Assembly: GCA_964567085.1 (NCBI GenBank)
Contig: CAZMKU010000001.1
Span: forward strand, 19,006-83,005
DNA length: 64,000 nt
Origin: SVTX01 sp964567085
GTDB lineage: Bacteria > Bacillota > Clostridia > Oscillospirales > CAG-272
Reading direction: 5' to 3'
The notes under the pieces are model-generated. The model saw only the letters and a list, made by a program, of their open reading frames with translations. It searched no databases and was not told where the DNA came from. Positions 1 through 9,900 of this stretch are shown piece after piece (position 1 is the first letter of the stretch; each line of letters opens with the position of its first letter). The position numbers were made by a program, and so were the translations under genes.

Positions 1-387
1 AATATTATCAACAATTTTTAAAATAAACGACGAATCCAGCGCGTCCGTTCCCGACGCTTCAATAATCGCGAGCATCAAAAAGGATATTACGACAACGCCG
101 ACAAGTCCGTTGAATATGCCGAGCACCGTGCCTAAAATGGCGTCAGTCTTTGCCAAGATCGGCACCTTCAGCTTTCTTATAATTTTAGCCAAAACCGCGA
201 TAGCGATAAGAAGCAAAATATATATTATCGCAAAATAAACGTATTCAAGATCAAATATCCTGTAGATCAGAACCGATACGATAAGCGCGACGATTCCCGA
301 CACCGACAGAAGAAATCCGCGTCTGTATCCGAAAAATATCGCAAGTCCCACGTAAAGCAGGAGAAGTATATCAAAAATCAATCCCAT
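1..387 (-). CDS. cvpA: CvpA family membrane protein (3' end outside window)
   Basis: This open frame starts at an ATG at 387, preceded by a GGAGG ribosome-binding site at about 391-396. It runs off the left edge of the window without a stop, so 129 codons are visible. The translation begins MGLIFDILLLLYVGLAIFFG and shows at least three hydrophobic helices separated by short basic loops (YRRG, KIIRKLK). A glycine-rich stretch, GTVLGIFNGLVG, is typical of the CvpA/colicin V production family. The family is a polytopic inner-membrane protein whose biochemical role is still poorly defined. It follows the DUF5711 gene on the same strand with a gap of about 35 bp, so it is probably co-transcribed. 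The family call is fairly secure; the C-terminus cannot be judged. Confidence 0.75.
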   Translation of the reverse strand, partial: MGLIFDILLLLYVGLAIFFGYRRGFLLSVSGIVALIVSVLIYRIFDLEYVYFAIIYILLLIAIAVLAKIIRKLKVPILAKTDAILGTVLGIFNGLVGVVVISFLMLAIIEASGTDALDSSFILKIVDNI

Positions 388-421
388 AAAAACCTCCGAT
401 GTAGCCGAAAGCCGTTAAATA

Positions 422-1693
422 TTACGGCCATGAATCAATAACGTACGACATATTTTGTCTGCACAGCATTATACGTCCGCTATCAAGAATAAGTATCTCG
501 CCGTCAGCGGCATTCATCTCGACAAGCTGAAGCTTGAGAGAGCTTATATCCAATCTGTAAACACCCTTGTCAGCCGCCAGATAAACGTATTTCGACGATG
601 CCGCCATATCGGAAAATTCGCCCTCGACGGTCTGCTGCATAACGACCTTCCCGCGTGAGTTTATGATATACAGCGTGTTTTTCATATTGACTCTGTCATC
701 GGCAAACAAAAGCACGACGTACCTTTCATTTACCGCCGTAAGGCAGAGCGTTCCCGACGGATACTGATATTCGCCTACGGTCTCTCCTTTATTATTGTAC
801 GTAAAAATATAATCCTCGCACATGACCGCGATCCTGTCGCCGCTCATATAATGGCAGCTATACGGCAGATTTCCGATCTCCGTGACGCTTGATACGACCT
901 CTCCGCTTTTAGTATTCAGGATAGTGAGCGTATATATGTAGTCGCCGCCCGACGCGTCAAGAGTAAGTAATGCTAAATGCTTTCCGCTCTCGCTGTATTC
1001 ACAGTCGATAGCGTAATCACTGCGCATATAGGAAAATTCCCGCTTCCCGTCCTCGTCGTAGAAGGTGATCTCCGTATTGTATTTTTCACTTTTTCCGACC
1101 ACGGCGAACTTACCGTCGTCCGACATATCCGCGGCACTTATAGGATATTCGCGGTTTTCAAGATAAATGTCTTCAAAGGAGTTATACAGAGTAAATCCCC
1201 GCCCTCCGAGATCGTACACAAGGAAGGTGCTGCTCGATGATACTACGATTGGATTCGAATAGCTCATCTGCTCAATTAGGGTCTCATATCCCGCCTTATT
1301 GAACGCCTGGACCTCTCTGTCGGACGCCACGATAAATCCGCTCTTGAACTCGGCAAAGCTCTGGTTTCTCGTGGGCTGTGAATAGCTTATCTGAGCTCGC
1401 TCACCCTCGCCTATCTGACCCATAAGTCTTACCTCACGGAAGAAGTAATACATATTCATAGGCCCTATGTCCTTACCGAAAATTATAAGCATCGAGAAGA
1501 GAAACACGATACACAGAGCAATTGCGATAAAGCTCACGAAATGCGCCCTCTTTGCGCTCCTCGCGGACGCGTGTGAGGACTCAATTCCCTCTGCTGCGAG
1601 CCGTCCGTCATACTCCGACGAAAGCTTCTTTGCTATTTTATTTTCTTTGATTTTTTTTGAAAATCCCTTAAAGCTCCACGACAGCCTTAGCAT
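422..1693 (-). CDS. DUF5711 family membrane-anchored protein
   Basis: This 423-residue protein has a basic cytoplasmic N-terminus of about 48 residues and one hydrophobic anchor at about residues 52-72 (FVSFIAIALCIVFLFSMLII). The long extracytoplasmic part contains repeated beta-rich blades such as FKSGFIVASDREVQAFNKAG and DMSDDGKFAVVGKSEKYNTE. This layout and the FFREVRLMG region resemble the DUF5711 family of Clostridia, a probable beta-propeller of unknown function. The start at 1693 has an AAGGGAGAG ribosome-binding site. It lies 25 bp downstream of truA and ahead of cvpA in the same direction, so it is probably the penultimate gene of the ruvC-to-cvpA transcription unit. No catalytic motif was recognised. 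Confidence 0.7.
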   Translation of the reverse strand: MLRLSWSFKGFSKKIKENKIAKKLSSEYDGRLAAEGIESSHASARSAKRAHFVSFIAIALCIVFLFSMLIIFGKDIGPMNMYYFFREVRLMGQIGEGERAQISYSQPTRNQSFAEFKSGFIVASDREVQAFNKAGYETLIEQMSYSNPIVVSSSSTFLVYDLGGRGFTLYNSFEDIYLENREYPISAADMSDDGKFAVVGKSEKYNTEITFYDEDGKREFSYMRSDYAIDCEYSESGKHLALLTLDASGGDYIYTLTILNTKSGEVVSSVTEIGNLPYSCHYMSGDRIAVMCEDYIFTYNNKGETVGEYQYPSGTLCLTAVNERYVVLLFADDRVNMKNTLYIINSRGKVVMQQTVEGEFSDMAASSKYVYLAADKGVYRLDISSLKLQLVEMNAADGEILILDSGRIMLCRQNMSYVIDSWP

Positions 1694-1718
1694 ATTTCTC
1701 TCCCTTCCCCGAATTTTA

Positions 1719-2477
1719 TCAATAAACCACTCGATTTAAATACAAGCCCTCGGGCGGCGCGGTCTGTCCCGCCCTTGCTCGGTCACACGACGAAATAATA
1801 TCATCTATCTCGTCTGCCAAAATTTTCCCCTCGGCAACCGCGATGAGCGTTCCCGCCATAATTCTCACCATATTGTAGAGAAATCCGTCGGCGGCAACGG
1901 TAAATTCGATAATCCCGTCGCGCTCCGTAACGGTCGCATACTTTACGTCTCGCACGGTGGACACCACCTGCGAGCCCTGCGCCATAAACGAGCGAAAATC
2001 ACGCTCGCCCACAAAGCATTTAGCGGCGGAATTCATCGCCTCGATCTGCTCGGGCGCAAATTTCTTTTTAAGTATGAGGCTTCTGCCGTTCTCGAACGGA
2101 GCGCGCGCGCCGCCGTTGTACATTCTGTAGACGTATTCCTTATACCTTACGTCGTATCTCGGATGGAACGAGCTATCCACCATTTCCGCTCCGAAAACGC
2201 AAATATCATTCGGCAGATGAGCGTTGAGCGCGCGGACAATTCTATCGGGAGAAAGCGAGGTTTCAATATCACTCTCGCCCTTTTTCGAAATAGTCGCGCA
2301 GAACATATTCGCGTGAACTCCGCTATCCGTTCTGCTGCATCCCGTAATATCGCAGTCGAACGAAAAAAGCTCCCTCGCCGCGCGGGTCAATTCGCCCTGC
2401 ACGCTTCTTTTGCCATTCTGCACCTGATAACCGCAAAAGTCAGTCCCGAGATATGAAAGCCTTATAAATATCTTCAT
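1719..2477 (-). CDS. truA: tRNA pseudouridine(38-40) synthase TruA
   Basis: TruA converts U38-U40 of the tRNA anticodon stem to pseudouridine. The 252-residue product starts MKIFIRLSYLGTDFCGYQVQ. It carries the catalytic aspartate in GCSRTDSGVHAN (RTDxGVHA motif) at about residue 60 and the family block MAAKC-like/FVGERDFRSFMAQG followed by FLYNMVRIMAGTL. I chose the start at 2477 because it has a GTGAGGAG ribosome-binding site and matches the usual family N-terminus; an upstream in-frame ATG at 2516 would overlap ecfT. It directly follows ecfT, the classic arrangement of Firmicute ECF-truA clusters. Length is normal for the family. Confidence 0.95.
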   Translation of the reverse strand: MKIFIRLSYLGTDFCGYQVQNGKRSVQGELTRAARELFSFDCDITGCSRTDSGVHANMFCATISKKGESDIETSLSPDRIVRALNAHLPNDICVFGAEMVDSSFHPRYDVRYKEYVYRMYNGGARAPFENGRSLILKKKFAPEQIEAMNSAAKCFVGERDFRSFMAQGSQVVSTVRDVKYATVTERDGIIEFTVAADGFLYNMVRIMAGTLIAVAEGKILADEIDDIISSCDRARAGQTAPPEGLYLNRVVY

Positions 2478-2487
2478 ATCATGCTCC

Positions 2488-3315
2488 TCACATAGTATAT
2501 CCCGGAGCAAAAGCATTTATAAGTATAATGCCCGCGACAAACGCCGCCATTACGGCAAGACCTATAAAATCTCCGACTCTCAGCTTCAACGCGTGAAGCT
2601 TGGTTCTTCCCGAGCCTCCGCGATAGCAGCGGCAGGTCATAGCCGTCGCGAGCTCGCCCGCGCGTCTGAATGCCGAAATGAAAAGCGGGATCAGTACGGG
2701 AATGAGCGCCTTTGCTCGCTGTATGAGCGAGCCGTTCGTGAAATCCGCGCCTCTCGCCTTCTGCGCCGACATAATTTTACCCGTTTCCTCGATTATCGTA
2801 GGGATAAAGCGAAGCGCTATGGTCATCATCATGGCAAATTCGTGAACGGGAACCTTGATCTTTTTCAAGGGAGAAAGCAGGCTTTCGATTCCGTCGGTAA
2901 GCTGAATGGGCGTGGTTGTGTACGTTAAAAACATACAGCTTCCGATTATCATAGAGATGATACGAATGACGATAAACGCCGCGTTATAAAGACCGTCGCT
3001 GTAAATATTGATAAACCTCCACGAGAAAAGAAGACTGCTCTCGTCACCCTTCGTCCAGAAGATATTCAATACCGCGGTAAATATCATAATAAATATTATC
3101 GCCTTTATCGAGCGCAGCACCGTGCGAAGCGGTATACGGCTCAAAAGCACGAGCGCTATCGCGCTCGCGAAAAGGAGCGCAAAGCTGAATATATTTTTGC
3201 AAAGGAAGCTTGCAACTATATACACGATCGCGAGAATTATCTTCATTCTCGGGTCAAGTCTGTGAATAGGAGACTTCGCGGGATAATACTGACCGAAGGC
3301 TATACCGTTATTCAT
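2488..3315 (-). CDS. ecfT: ECF transporter transmembrane protein EcfT
   Basis: EcfT is the membrane scaffold of energy-coupling factor vitamin/metal importers; it connects substrate-binding S components to the EcfA1/EcfA2 ATPases. The 275-residue product begins MNNGIAFGQYYPAKSPIHRL and has about five to six membrane helices. A cytoplasmic coupling region contains QKARGADFTNG and MTCRCYRGG, corresponding to the two Ala-Arg-Gly-type motifs that dock on the ATPases; the second is altered to CRCYRGG. The ATG overlaps the ecfA2 stop as ATGA (3312-3315), showing translational coupling, and a GGAGGTGG site precedes it. A longer frame from 3345 exists but would read into ecfA2. No S component lies nearby, as is usual for group II ECF systems. 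Confidence 0.93.
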   Translation of the reverse strand: MNNGIAFGQYYPAKSPIHRLDPRMKIILAIVYIVASFLCKNIFSFALLFASAIALVLLSRIPLRTVLRSIKAIIFIMIFTAVLNIFWTKGDESSLLFSWRFINIYSDGLYNAAFIVIRIISMIIGSCMFLTYTTTPIQLTDGIESLLSPLKKIKVPVHEFAMMMTIALRFIPTIIEETGKIMSAQKARGADFTNGSLIQRAKALIPVLIPLFISAFRRAGELATAMTCRCYRGGSGRTKLHALKLRVGDFIGLAVMAAFVAGIILINAFAPGYTM

Positions 3316-4169
3316 ACGCCACCTCCGAATATATCCATAAGACACCCTTCCGCGTCCTCGACGGTGTAAATACCCGAATCCACCTTGATTCCGCGCTCCG
3401 CGAGCAGCATCATAAGCTTGGTTATCTCGGGCACGTCAAGACCGATCGCCTCAAGCTCGTCCGCGCGCGAAAAGATCTCGTTTCGGTTGCCGCACATAGC
3501 GATACGCGAGCCCGACATTACGATTATGTCGTCGCAATATCTCGCCATATCCTCCATACTGTGACTGACGATAACGACAGATGCGCCCGTCGCCTCGGCA
3601 TATTTTCTGATGCCCGCAAAAATGGAATTTCTGCCAATGGGGTCAAGTCCCGCCGCAGGCTCGTCGAGCACGAGCACCTCGGGCTTCATAGCCATAACGC
3701 CCGCGATAGCGACTCTTCTCTTCTGTCCGCCCGACAGATCAAAGGGCGACTTGTCAAGCAGAGACGTATCAAGTCCCACAAAGGATGCACATTCGGCAAT
3801 CCTCTTATTTATTTCATCGTCCGAGAGCCCCATATTGCGAGGGCCGAAGGCAATATCCGCTTTTACAGTTTCCTCAAAGAGCTGATATTCGGGATACTGC
3901 ATAACAAGTCCTACGCGAAATCTTACCTTGCCGATCTCCTTCGGCTTCTCCCAGATATCCTCGCCGTCAAGCAGAATTCTGCCCCTCGTGGGCTTAATAA
4001 GGCCATTGAACATCTGCACGAGAGTTGATTTTCCCGAGCCCGTATGTCCGATGATTCCCGTTATTCTGTTTTCCTCAATAGTGATACTTACGTCGTCAAG
4101 AGCGCGCGCCTCAAAGGGCGTTTTTGCGCTGTAAACGTAAGAAACGTTTTCAACGATTATTTTAGACAT
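3312..4169 (-). CDS. ecfA2: ECF transporter ATP-binding protein EcfA2
   Basis: This 285-residue ABC ATPase has Walker A GHTGSGKST (residues 41-49), a Q-loop in VGLVMQYPEYQLF, the signature LSGGQKRRVAIAG, Walker B VLVLDEPAAGLDP and a switch histidine in VIVSHSMEDM. The PEYQLFEETV segment after the Q-loop is typical of the EcfA2 half of the ECF ATPase heterodimer. It sits between ecfA1 and ecfT in one operon and overlaps ecfT by four bases. The role follows from the family: ATP hydrolysis powers uptake of vitamins or transition metals by shared S components encoded elsewhere. Confidence 0.93.
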   Translation of the reverse strand: MSKIIVENVSYVYSAKTPFEARALDDVSITIEENRITGIIGHTGSGKSTLVQMFNGLIKPTRGRILLDGEDIWEKPKEIGKVRFRVGLVMQYPEYQLFEETVKADIAFGPRNMGLSDDEINKRIAECASFVGLDTSLLDKSPFDLSGGQKRRVAIAGVMAMKPEVLVLDEPAAGLDPIGRNSIFAGIRKYAEATGASVVIVSHSMEDMARYCDDIIVMSGSRIAMCGNRNEIFSRADELEAIGLDVPEITKLMMLLAERGIKVDSGIYTVEDAEGCLMDIFGGGV

Positions 4170-4190
4170 TTCTATCCTTATTTCCTAAAT

Positions 4191-5057
4191 TTATTTCTTC
4201 TCGAGCGCCTCGGCTATGGCATCAACGGCTCCGCTCATAGTGCTGAAATCGCCGTGAATGTCAACGCCGCGCTCACGAAGTCTTACGCAAATATCCGCGC
4301 ACTGCGGCAGGTCAAGTCCCGCCTCTTTTATCGTTTCCTTTTGCATAAACACCTCTCTCGGTGCTCCGTCAAGCACCACCTCGCCGTCGTTTAACACGAT
4401 CGCGCGGTCGGCTCTCGCCGCCTCGTCCATATAGTGCGTGATCGTGATAACGGTTATTCCCTTTTCACGATTGAGCTTTTCAATAGTCGAAATAACCTCG
4501 CGTCTGCCGACGGGATCGAGCATAGCCGTGGATTCGTCGAATATCATACACTCGGGCATCATAGCGATAATTCCCGCGATAGCAACTCTCTGCTTCTGAC
4601 CGCCCGAAAGCCTGTGAGGCTCGTGTCGGGAGAACCTTGTCATTCCAACGGTTTCAAGCGCATAGTCTACTCTCCTGCGAAGCTCATCTCTGGGAAGACC
4701 GAGGTTCTCGGGGCCGAACGCAACATCCTCCTCGACGATAGTGGCAACGAGCTGATTGTCGGGATTCTGGAAAACCATTCCGACCTTCTTGCGAAGCTCG
4801 AAAACGTCGTCCTCGGTCACGTCCTCGCCCGTAATATCCACGCCGTCAATAACTATTTTCCCCTCCAGGTAATCGTAATCATCGATAACCATATTGAGCA
4901 GCTTCGCGAGCGTGGATTTGCCCGAGCCGTTATGTCCCAGGATGGCAACGTACTGACCCTTTTCAATTTCAATATTTACGTCCTTCAGAACCTTGATCGG
5001 CAAGCCGTCGTCGTCCTTGTAGGAATAATTTAGATTTTTAATTTCAATAAATGACAT
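4191..5057 (-). CDS. ecfA1: ECF transporter ATP-binding protein EcfA1
   Basis: The 288-residue partner ATPase of EcfA2 has Walker A GHNGSGKST (residues 41-49), a Q-loop in VGMVFQNPDNQLVATIV, the signature LSGGQKQRVAIAG, Walker B CMIFDESTAMLDP and a switch histidine in TITHYMDEA. The NPDNQLVATIVEEDVAFGPENLG block is characteristic of EcfA1. The start is uncertain: MSFIEIKNL at 5057 fits the family, but its ribosome-binding site is weak. In-frame ATGs at 5105 and 5123 would add 16-22 residues and overlap the methyltransferase gene. It is the first ECF gene of the ecfA1-ecfA2-ecfT-truA series. Confidence 0.92.
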   Translation of the reverse strand: MSFIEIKNLNYSYKDDDGLPIKVLKDVNIEIEKGQYVAILGHNGSGKSTLAKLLNMVIDDYDYLEGKIVIDGVDITGEDVTEDDVFELRKKVGMVFQNPDNQLVATIVEEDVAFGPENLGLPRDELRRRVDYALETVGMTRFSRHEPHRLSGGQKQRVAIAGIIAMMPECMIFDESTAMLDPVGRREVISTIEKLNREKGITVITITHYMDEAARADRAIVLNDGEVVLDGAPREVFMQKETIKEAGLDLPQCADICVRLRERGVDIHGDFSTMSGAVDAIAEALEKK

Positions 5058-5083
5058 TTTTTTAATTCCGAATTCAATAGATT

Positions 5084-5953
5084 TTATCTTGATTTGCTCT
5101 GCCATCTCGTGCTGGCTCCGCAAGGAAGCACCAGAGATGATTGCGAAACCTTGAGTCCCAATTCTCCCGCCTCGGTATAGCCGCCGTATTTCGACGTCAC
5201 CTTGAGATCAACTATGTATCCCATAGTCATAGGCGAAAGTCCCGTTGTATAAGAGTTTACAAGGAAGAACAGAGGCTCGTCCGAGAGCACCCGTGAAACC
5301 AATGTGATAAGCTCGTCAATATTGTCCTCAAGCTTCCACACCTCGCCGTTTGGGCCGCGGCCGTATGAGGGCGGGTCCATAATAATGCCGTCGTATTTGT
5401 TGCCGCGGCGGATCTCGCGCTCAACGAACTTCTTGCAGTCGTCAACGATGTAGCGAATAGGCGCGTCCGCAAGACCGCAAAGCTGCGCGTTCTCCTTTGC
5501 CATAGCGACCATACCCTTCGACGCGTCAACGTGAACGACCTGCGCGCCCGCCTTCGCCGCCGCCATAGTAGCGCCGCCCGTATACGCAAAAAGATTTAAC
5601 ACCTTGATGGGTCTGTCCGCATTCTTGATAAGCCTCGAAAACCAATCCCAGTTTGCCGCCTGCTCGGGAAAGAGTCCCGTATGCTTAAAGCCCATAGGCT
5701 TGATCCTGAAATTGAGGTCGCCGTAGCCAACCGTCCACTCCTGCGGCATCTTGCTCTTTACCCAGCCGCCTCCTCCGCCTGACGAACGGCGGTAAATTCC
5801 GTCCGCTCTGCTCCAGAGGGGGTGCTGCTTTGTATTTTTCCATATTATCTGCGGATCGGGGCGCACCAATATATATTTTCCCCATCTCTCGAGTCTCTCG
5901 CCGTCGGATGCGTCAAGAAGCTCGTAATCCCGCCAATTTTCACTGTACCACAT
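5084..5953 (-). CDS. Class I SAM-dependent methyltransferase (RlmI/YccW-like, COG1092)
   Basis: This 289-residue enzyme has a Rossmann-type SAM site: VLNLFAYTGGATMAAAKAGA (motif I), VVHVDASKGMVAMAKENA, and the catalytic-region motif GIIMDPPSYGRGP. These match the Methyltrans_SAM family that includes 23S rRNA cytosine methyltransferases such as RlmI/RlmK. It lacks an N-terminal PUA domain, so the substrate is uncertain, though RNA is likely. The start at 5953 has a GGAGGATAA site. The gene lies between ruvC and ecfA1 on the same strand and is probably part of one long transcript. Confidence 0.85.
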   Translation of the reverse strand: MWYSENWRDYELLDASDGERLERWGKYILVRPDPQIIWKNTKQHPLWSRADGIYRRSSGGGGGWVKSKMPQEWTVGYGDLNFRIKPMGFKHTGLFPEQAANWDWFSRLIKNADRPIKVLNLFAYTGGATMAAAKAGAQVVHVDASKGMVAMAKENAQLCGLADAPIRYIVDDCKKFVEREIRRGNKYDGIIMDPPSYGRGPNGEVWKLEDNIDELITLVSRVLSDEPLFFLVNSYTTGLSPMTMGYIVDLKVTSKYGGYTEAGELGLKVSQSSLVLPCGASTRWQSKSR

Positions 5954-5995
5954 TGTTTATCCTCCATTAGCGTAAGCAAAAATATGCTTATGCCG

Positions 5996-6490
5996 TTACT
6001 TTATATATTTTGAAAGCCTCGAGCAGCCCGCGTGTCCGTGGCAAATGGCTATCGCCAGCGCGTCGGCGGTATCGTCGGGCTTGGGCGGATTTTTAAGTCC
6101 CAACATCGTCGTAACCATACTGATGACCTGCTTCTTTTCTGCGCGTCCGTAGCCTACGACCGCCTGCTTTACCTGAAGCGGAGTGTACTCGAATATTTCA
6201 AGCCCGCGAAGCTGCGCAGACATAAGTATCACTCCCCTCGCCTGCGCTACCATAATAGCCGTCTTTGAGTTTGTGTTAAAGAACAGCTCCTCGACCGCCA
6301 TCTGCTGCGGCTTGTATTTATCGATTATTTCATTCATTCCGTGATATATCTGCTCAAGACGGAGGTTCGGGTCCATTCCCGCAGGGGTCTGTATAGAACC
6401 AAAGCCAAGCGGCGTAAACCTGTTATTCGAATATTCCAAAACACCCCAGCCGACTATCGCGTATCCCGGGTCAATTCCAAGCACGATCAT
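5996..6490 (-). CDS. ruvC: Crossover junction endodeoxyribonuclease RuvC
   Basis: RuvC resolves Holliday junctions made during recombination, working with the RuvAB helicase. The 164-residue product starts MIVLGIDPGYAIVGWGV, containing the first catalytic aspartate (D7). It keeps the glutamate in AVEELFFNTNSKTA and the terminal acidic pair in PDDTADALAIAICHGH, so the RNase H-like active site is complete. It is transcribed divergently from the DUF951-yfhO-ruvA-ruvB unit and has its own near-perfect promoter at 6554-6582. The separation of ruvC from ruvAB is unusual in gene order but both remain within 6 kb. Confidence 0.95.
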   Translation of the reverse strand: MIVLGIDPGYAIVGWGVLEYSNNRFTPLGFGSIQTPAGMDPNLRLEQIYHGMNEIIDKYKPQQMAVEELFFNTNSKTAIMVAQARGVILMSAQLRGLEIFEYTPLQVKQAVVGYGRAEKKQVISMVTTMLGLKNPPKPDDTADALAIAICHGHAGCSRLSKYIK

Positions 6491-6553
6491 TATATATCCC
6501 TTTTCTTAACCTTGTTTTAATTTTTTCGCATAATATCCCATTATCATCTATTC

Positions 6554-6582
6554 ATTATAACATATTCTATCTTCAATGTCAA
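6554..6582 (-). promoter_or_regulatory. SigA-type promoter of the ruvC operon
   Basis: On the minus strand TTGACA (6577-6582) and TATAAT (6554-6559) are separated by exactly 17 bp. This is a full consensus housekeeping promoter, about 64 bp upstream of the ruvC start. It probably drives ruvC and may read through to cvpA. Confidence 0.8.
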
Positions 6583-6636
6583 ATATATATTTTGTATTTT
6601 ATTTATAAACTTTTAGAAAATTTATACCATTATCCG

Positions 6637-6665
6637 TTTACATTTGAGCGTATTTATGGTATAAT
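6637..6665 (+). promoter_or_regulatory. SigA-type promoter of the DUF951-yfhO-ruvAB unit
   Basis: TTTACA (6637-6642) and TATAAT (6660-6665) are spaced by 17 bp, about 45 bp ahead of the DUF951 start. It is arranged back-to-back with the ruvC promoter 55 bp away. Confidence 0.8.
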
Positions 6666-6710
6666 GAATTGAATATATCAAAATCCCGAGAGCATCAAAC
6701 GGAGGCAAGA

Positions 6711-6893
6711 ATGAATATTCCGAAGCTTGCGGTGGGCGACACCGTAAAACTCAAAAAGCAGCACCCCTGCGGTTGCGACGAATTCAAGATCCTCCGCGTA
6801 GGAAGCGATATAAGGATCGTCTGTATAGGATGCGGCAGGGATATGACGATGGACAGATTGAAGCTTGAAAAAGCCATCAAAAAAATCATATAA
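6711..6893 (+). CDS. DUF951 domain small protein
   Basis: This 60-residue protein starts MNIPKLAVGDTVKLKKQHPC. It has the DUF951 hallmarks: KxxHPCG near residue 20 and a CIGCGR pair near residue 45, giving three to four cysteines that could bind a metal. The family is widespread in Firmicutes and its function is unknown. I chose the start at 6711 because an ACGGAGG site lies at the right distance; an in-frame ATG at 6669 lies at the transcription start and has no such site. It is the first gene of the plus-strand unit, 12 bp ahead of the YfhO gene. Confidence 0.85.
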   Translation: MNIPKLAVGDTVKLKKQHPCGCDEFKILRVGSDIRIVCIGCGRDMTMDRLKLEKAIKKII

Positions 6894-6905
6894 AGGACAC
6901 TGAAA

Positions 6906-9900
6906 ATGGACGCAAGCGTAAACAATACCGAATTACTTGAGCCGATGCCCGAGAGAGAAACAAAAAAGACGTTTATCGGCAAGCTCAAAAGCTTTTATAA
7001 AAAATACGACTATATGGTCTACGCGGGTCTTATCCCCGCGGCAATATTCTTCCTCGTTTACTTGGTAAGAGGAATTCACCCGTTCGGAAACAGCACCGTG
7101 CTCGTGCTCGATATGAACGCGCAGTACGCTTACTTCTACGAATATCTGCGCGAGGCGGTGCTCGGCGGCGACCTCAGCCTTATCTATACGTGGGAGCGCG
7201 CGCTCGGCGGAGAATTTATGGGCCTTTACGCCTACTATATCGCAAGCCCGCTTTCTTATATTGTTTGTCTTTTCCCCAAGGAAAATCTGCAGGACGCTCT
7301 GTTCGTGATTTATCTTATCAAGGCGGCTCTTTGCGGAATCACGATGAGCTATTATCTGACGAAGACCTCGAAAAAGCTTGAAAAGCTCTCGGTGGTTGTA
7401 TTCTCTACCCTCTACGCGACAATGTCGTACATGATGGTACAGATGCACAACCTTATGTGGATCGACGCAGTCATCCTTCTCCCCTTGGTAGTGCTTGGAA
7501 TCGAGCAGCTCATAAAATACGGAAAATACAAGCTCTATATAATCACGCTCGCGCTTACTATGATGAGCAACTATTATATAGGATATATGGTCTGCATTTT
7601 CGTGGTTCTCTACTACTTCTACTATTTCTTCGCCTACTCGGACAGAAACAATCCCACGGGCGAGAAAAATCACTTCCGCAAATCCTTTATCCGAATAGCT
7701 ACCTATTCAATTATCGGCGTCGCTATCGCCGCCTTCATAATTTTCGGCGCTTACTATTCTCTGGGACTTGGAAAAAACGAATTCTCCAACCCCAACTGGA
7801 CGGAGATCAAGCTCAATTACGACGTAATGGATATTCTGTACAAGCTCCTGCCGGGATCTTACGATACCGTTCGCCCCGCGGGTCTGCCCTTTATCTACTG
7901 CGGCGTGCTCACGATAATTTTAGTGCCCGCGTACTTTATGTCAAAGAAGTTCTCGGGAAGAGAGAGGATCGGCTCGGCGCTCCTTATTCTTGCGCTCTCG
8001 CTCGGCTTCCTTGTAAGCACACTTGACCTTATCTGGCACGGCTTCCAGCGCCCCAACTGGCTCAACTGCCGCTTCAGCTTTATTCTGTGCTTCTTCCTTA
8101 TAGTGCTGGCGTACAGAGTATTCACAAGGCTTGACGTTGTCGCGGGAAGAAACTTTATTATCTCCTCCGCCTTTATCGTGGGCTTTGTTCTCGTGCTCCA
8201 GAAGCTCGCCGAAACGCTCGAAGCCGAAAATGAATATATAGTGATCGACGAGTACGCCACCGTGCTTATGACGATCGTTTGCGTTGCGATTTATCTTATT
8301 CTCATCGCCTGCAGAAAATCGGGCAAGAACAAGGAAATAGTGACGGCGGTGCTTCTGTGCGTTATTTGCGCCGAAGCATTCATTTCGGGACTTACCAACG
8401 TAAACGATCTTGACGACGACGTAACGTTCACAAAATACGACAAATACGCGCAGTATAATGCGCTGATGCTCCCCATCACCGATACTATAAACTACTACGA
8501 CAACGGATTTTTCAGAGCTGAGACCGTAACCCACAGAAAGCCTAACGACAACATGGCGATAAATCTCAATGGACTTACGAACTCGACCTCGTCCATAAAC
8601 GCCGACACCATTTTCTTCCTTCGAATGATGGGATATTCGTCGAAGTCCAACTGGTCGAAATACATCGGCGGCAACCCCGTCAGCGACTCGCTTCTCGGCA
8701 TAAAATACATTATTTCCCCGAGAAATTACGACGATATTTACGGCGAGCCCATATATACCGCAGAGGAATTCGCGGCTCTTAACGGCATGACCGTCGAGGA
8801 GCTTATTGAAGTCACCTACGCCGACAACGCCTCGGGCGAAAAATTCCACGAGACCTCCGCGGCGGATTACGTGGTTTACAAGAACCCCTACGCGCTCTCG
8901 CTCGCATTCCTCTCCGAAGGCGCGATCGCGGACGAGCAGATGCAGGAATTCAATATTGATATTGCCGAAACAAACGCTAATTACGAAAAGCTCTACAATG
9001 AGTACGGACACACGCTCGCCTTCACGAGAATAAACGAAATGATCTCTGAAATTCTCGGCGAGGAAACGAACGTATTTATGCCCGCCACACAGAACGGCGA
9101 GCCCGAAATGAACGGCGTCAGTCACGCCACCTCGGGCAAGGGCACTCACGACAAGTACACCTTCACAAGCGGTGAGGGCACGCTCACGTTCAGCTATACG
9201 GTGCCTACGAATACAAGGCTCTATCTCCAGCTCCCTGCGTACTATACGCGCGAGATGAAGATAATTTCCTCTACGACCCCCTTCGTTGACGGCACGCTTA
9301 CGGTTCAGGGCAACGAAACTAACCGAATAATCGAGCTTGGCGAGGTCATCTCCGACGAGGAGACCGCAGAATATACCTTCACGGTTCTCTTCTCCAAGGA
9401 CGAGGACTATGATGAATTCTATATCAACAACAACGAGTCCTATATTTACTACGTTGACGAGGAGACCTTCGAGTCAGCGTTTACCGAGATGCAGAAGGGT
9501 CAGCTCGTGATCGACTCCGACTACAAGGATCACAACATCACGGGCACGATGGTCACCGAAAAGGACGATCAGATGGTTACGACGACCATTCCCTACGATC
9601 GCGGCTGGAGAGTTTTCGTTGACGGCAAGGCGGTTGAGTCCTACGAGGTTGCAAACGCGCTTCTGGCGTTCAATATTGACGATGCGGGCGAGCACGATAT
9701 TAAATTCGTATATGCCCCCACGGCTCTGGTTCTCGGCACGGGAATCTCTGTTATCGCAACGATATTCTTTATTCTGATCATCGTCTTCGAAAAACTGCTC
9801 CGCAGAAACAAGCTTGTACGATCGGTTTATCTTATAGACACGGACTACACGGGCGAGGATCTTCCCATGGACGAGATCGACACCGAGGAAATCCCTTGCG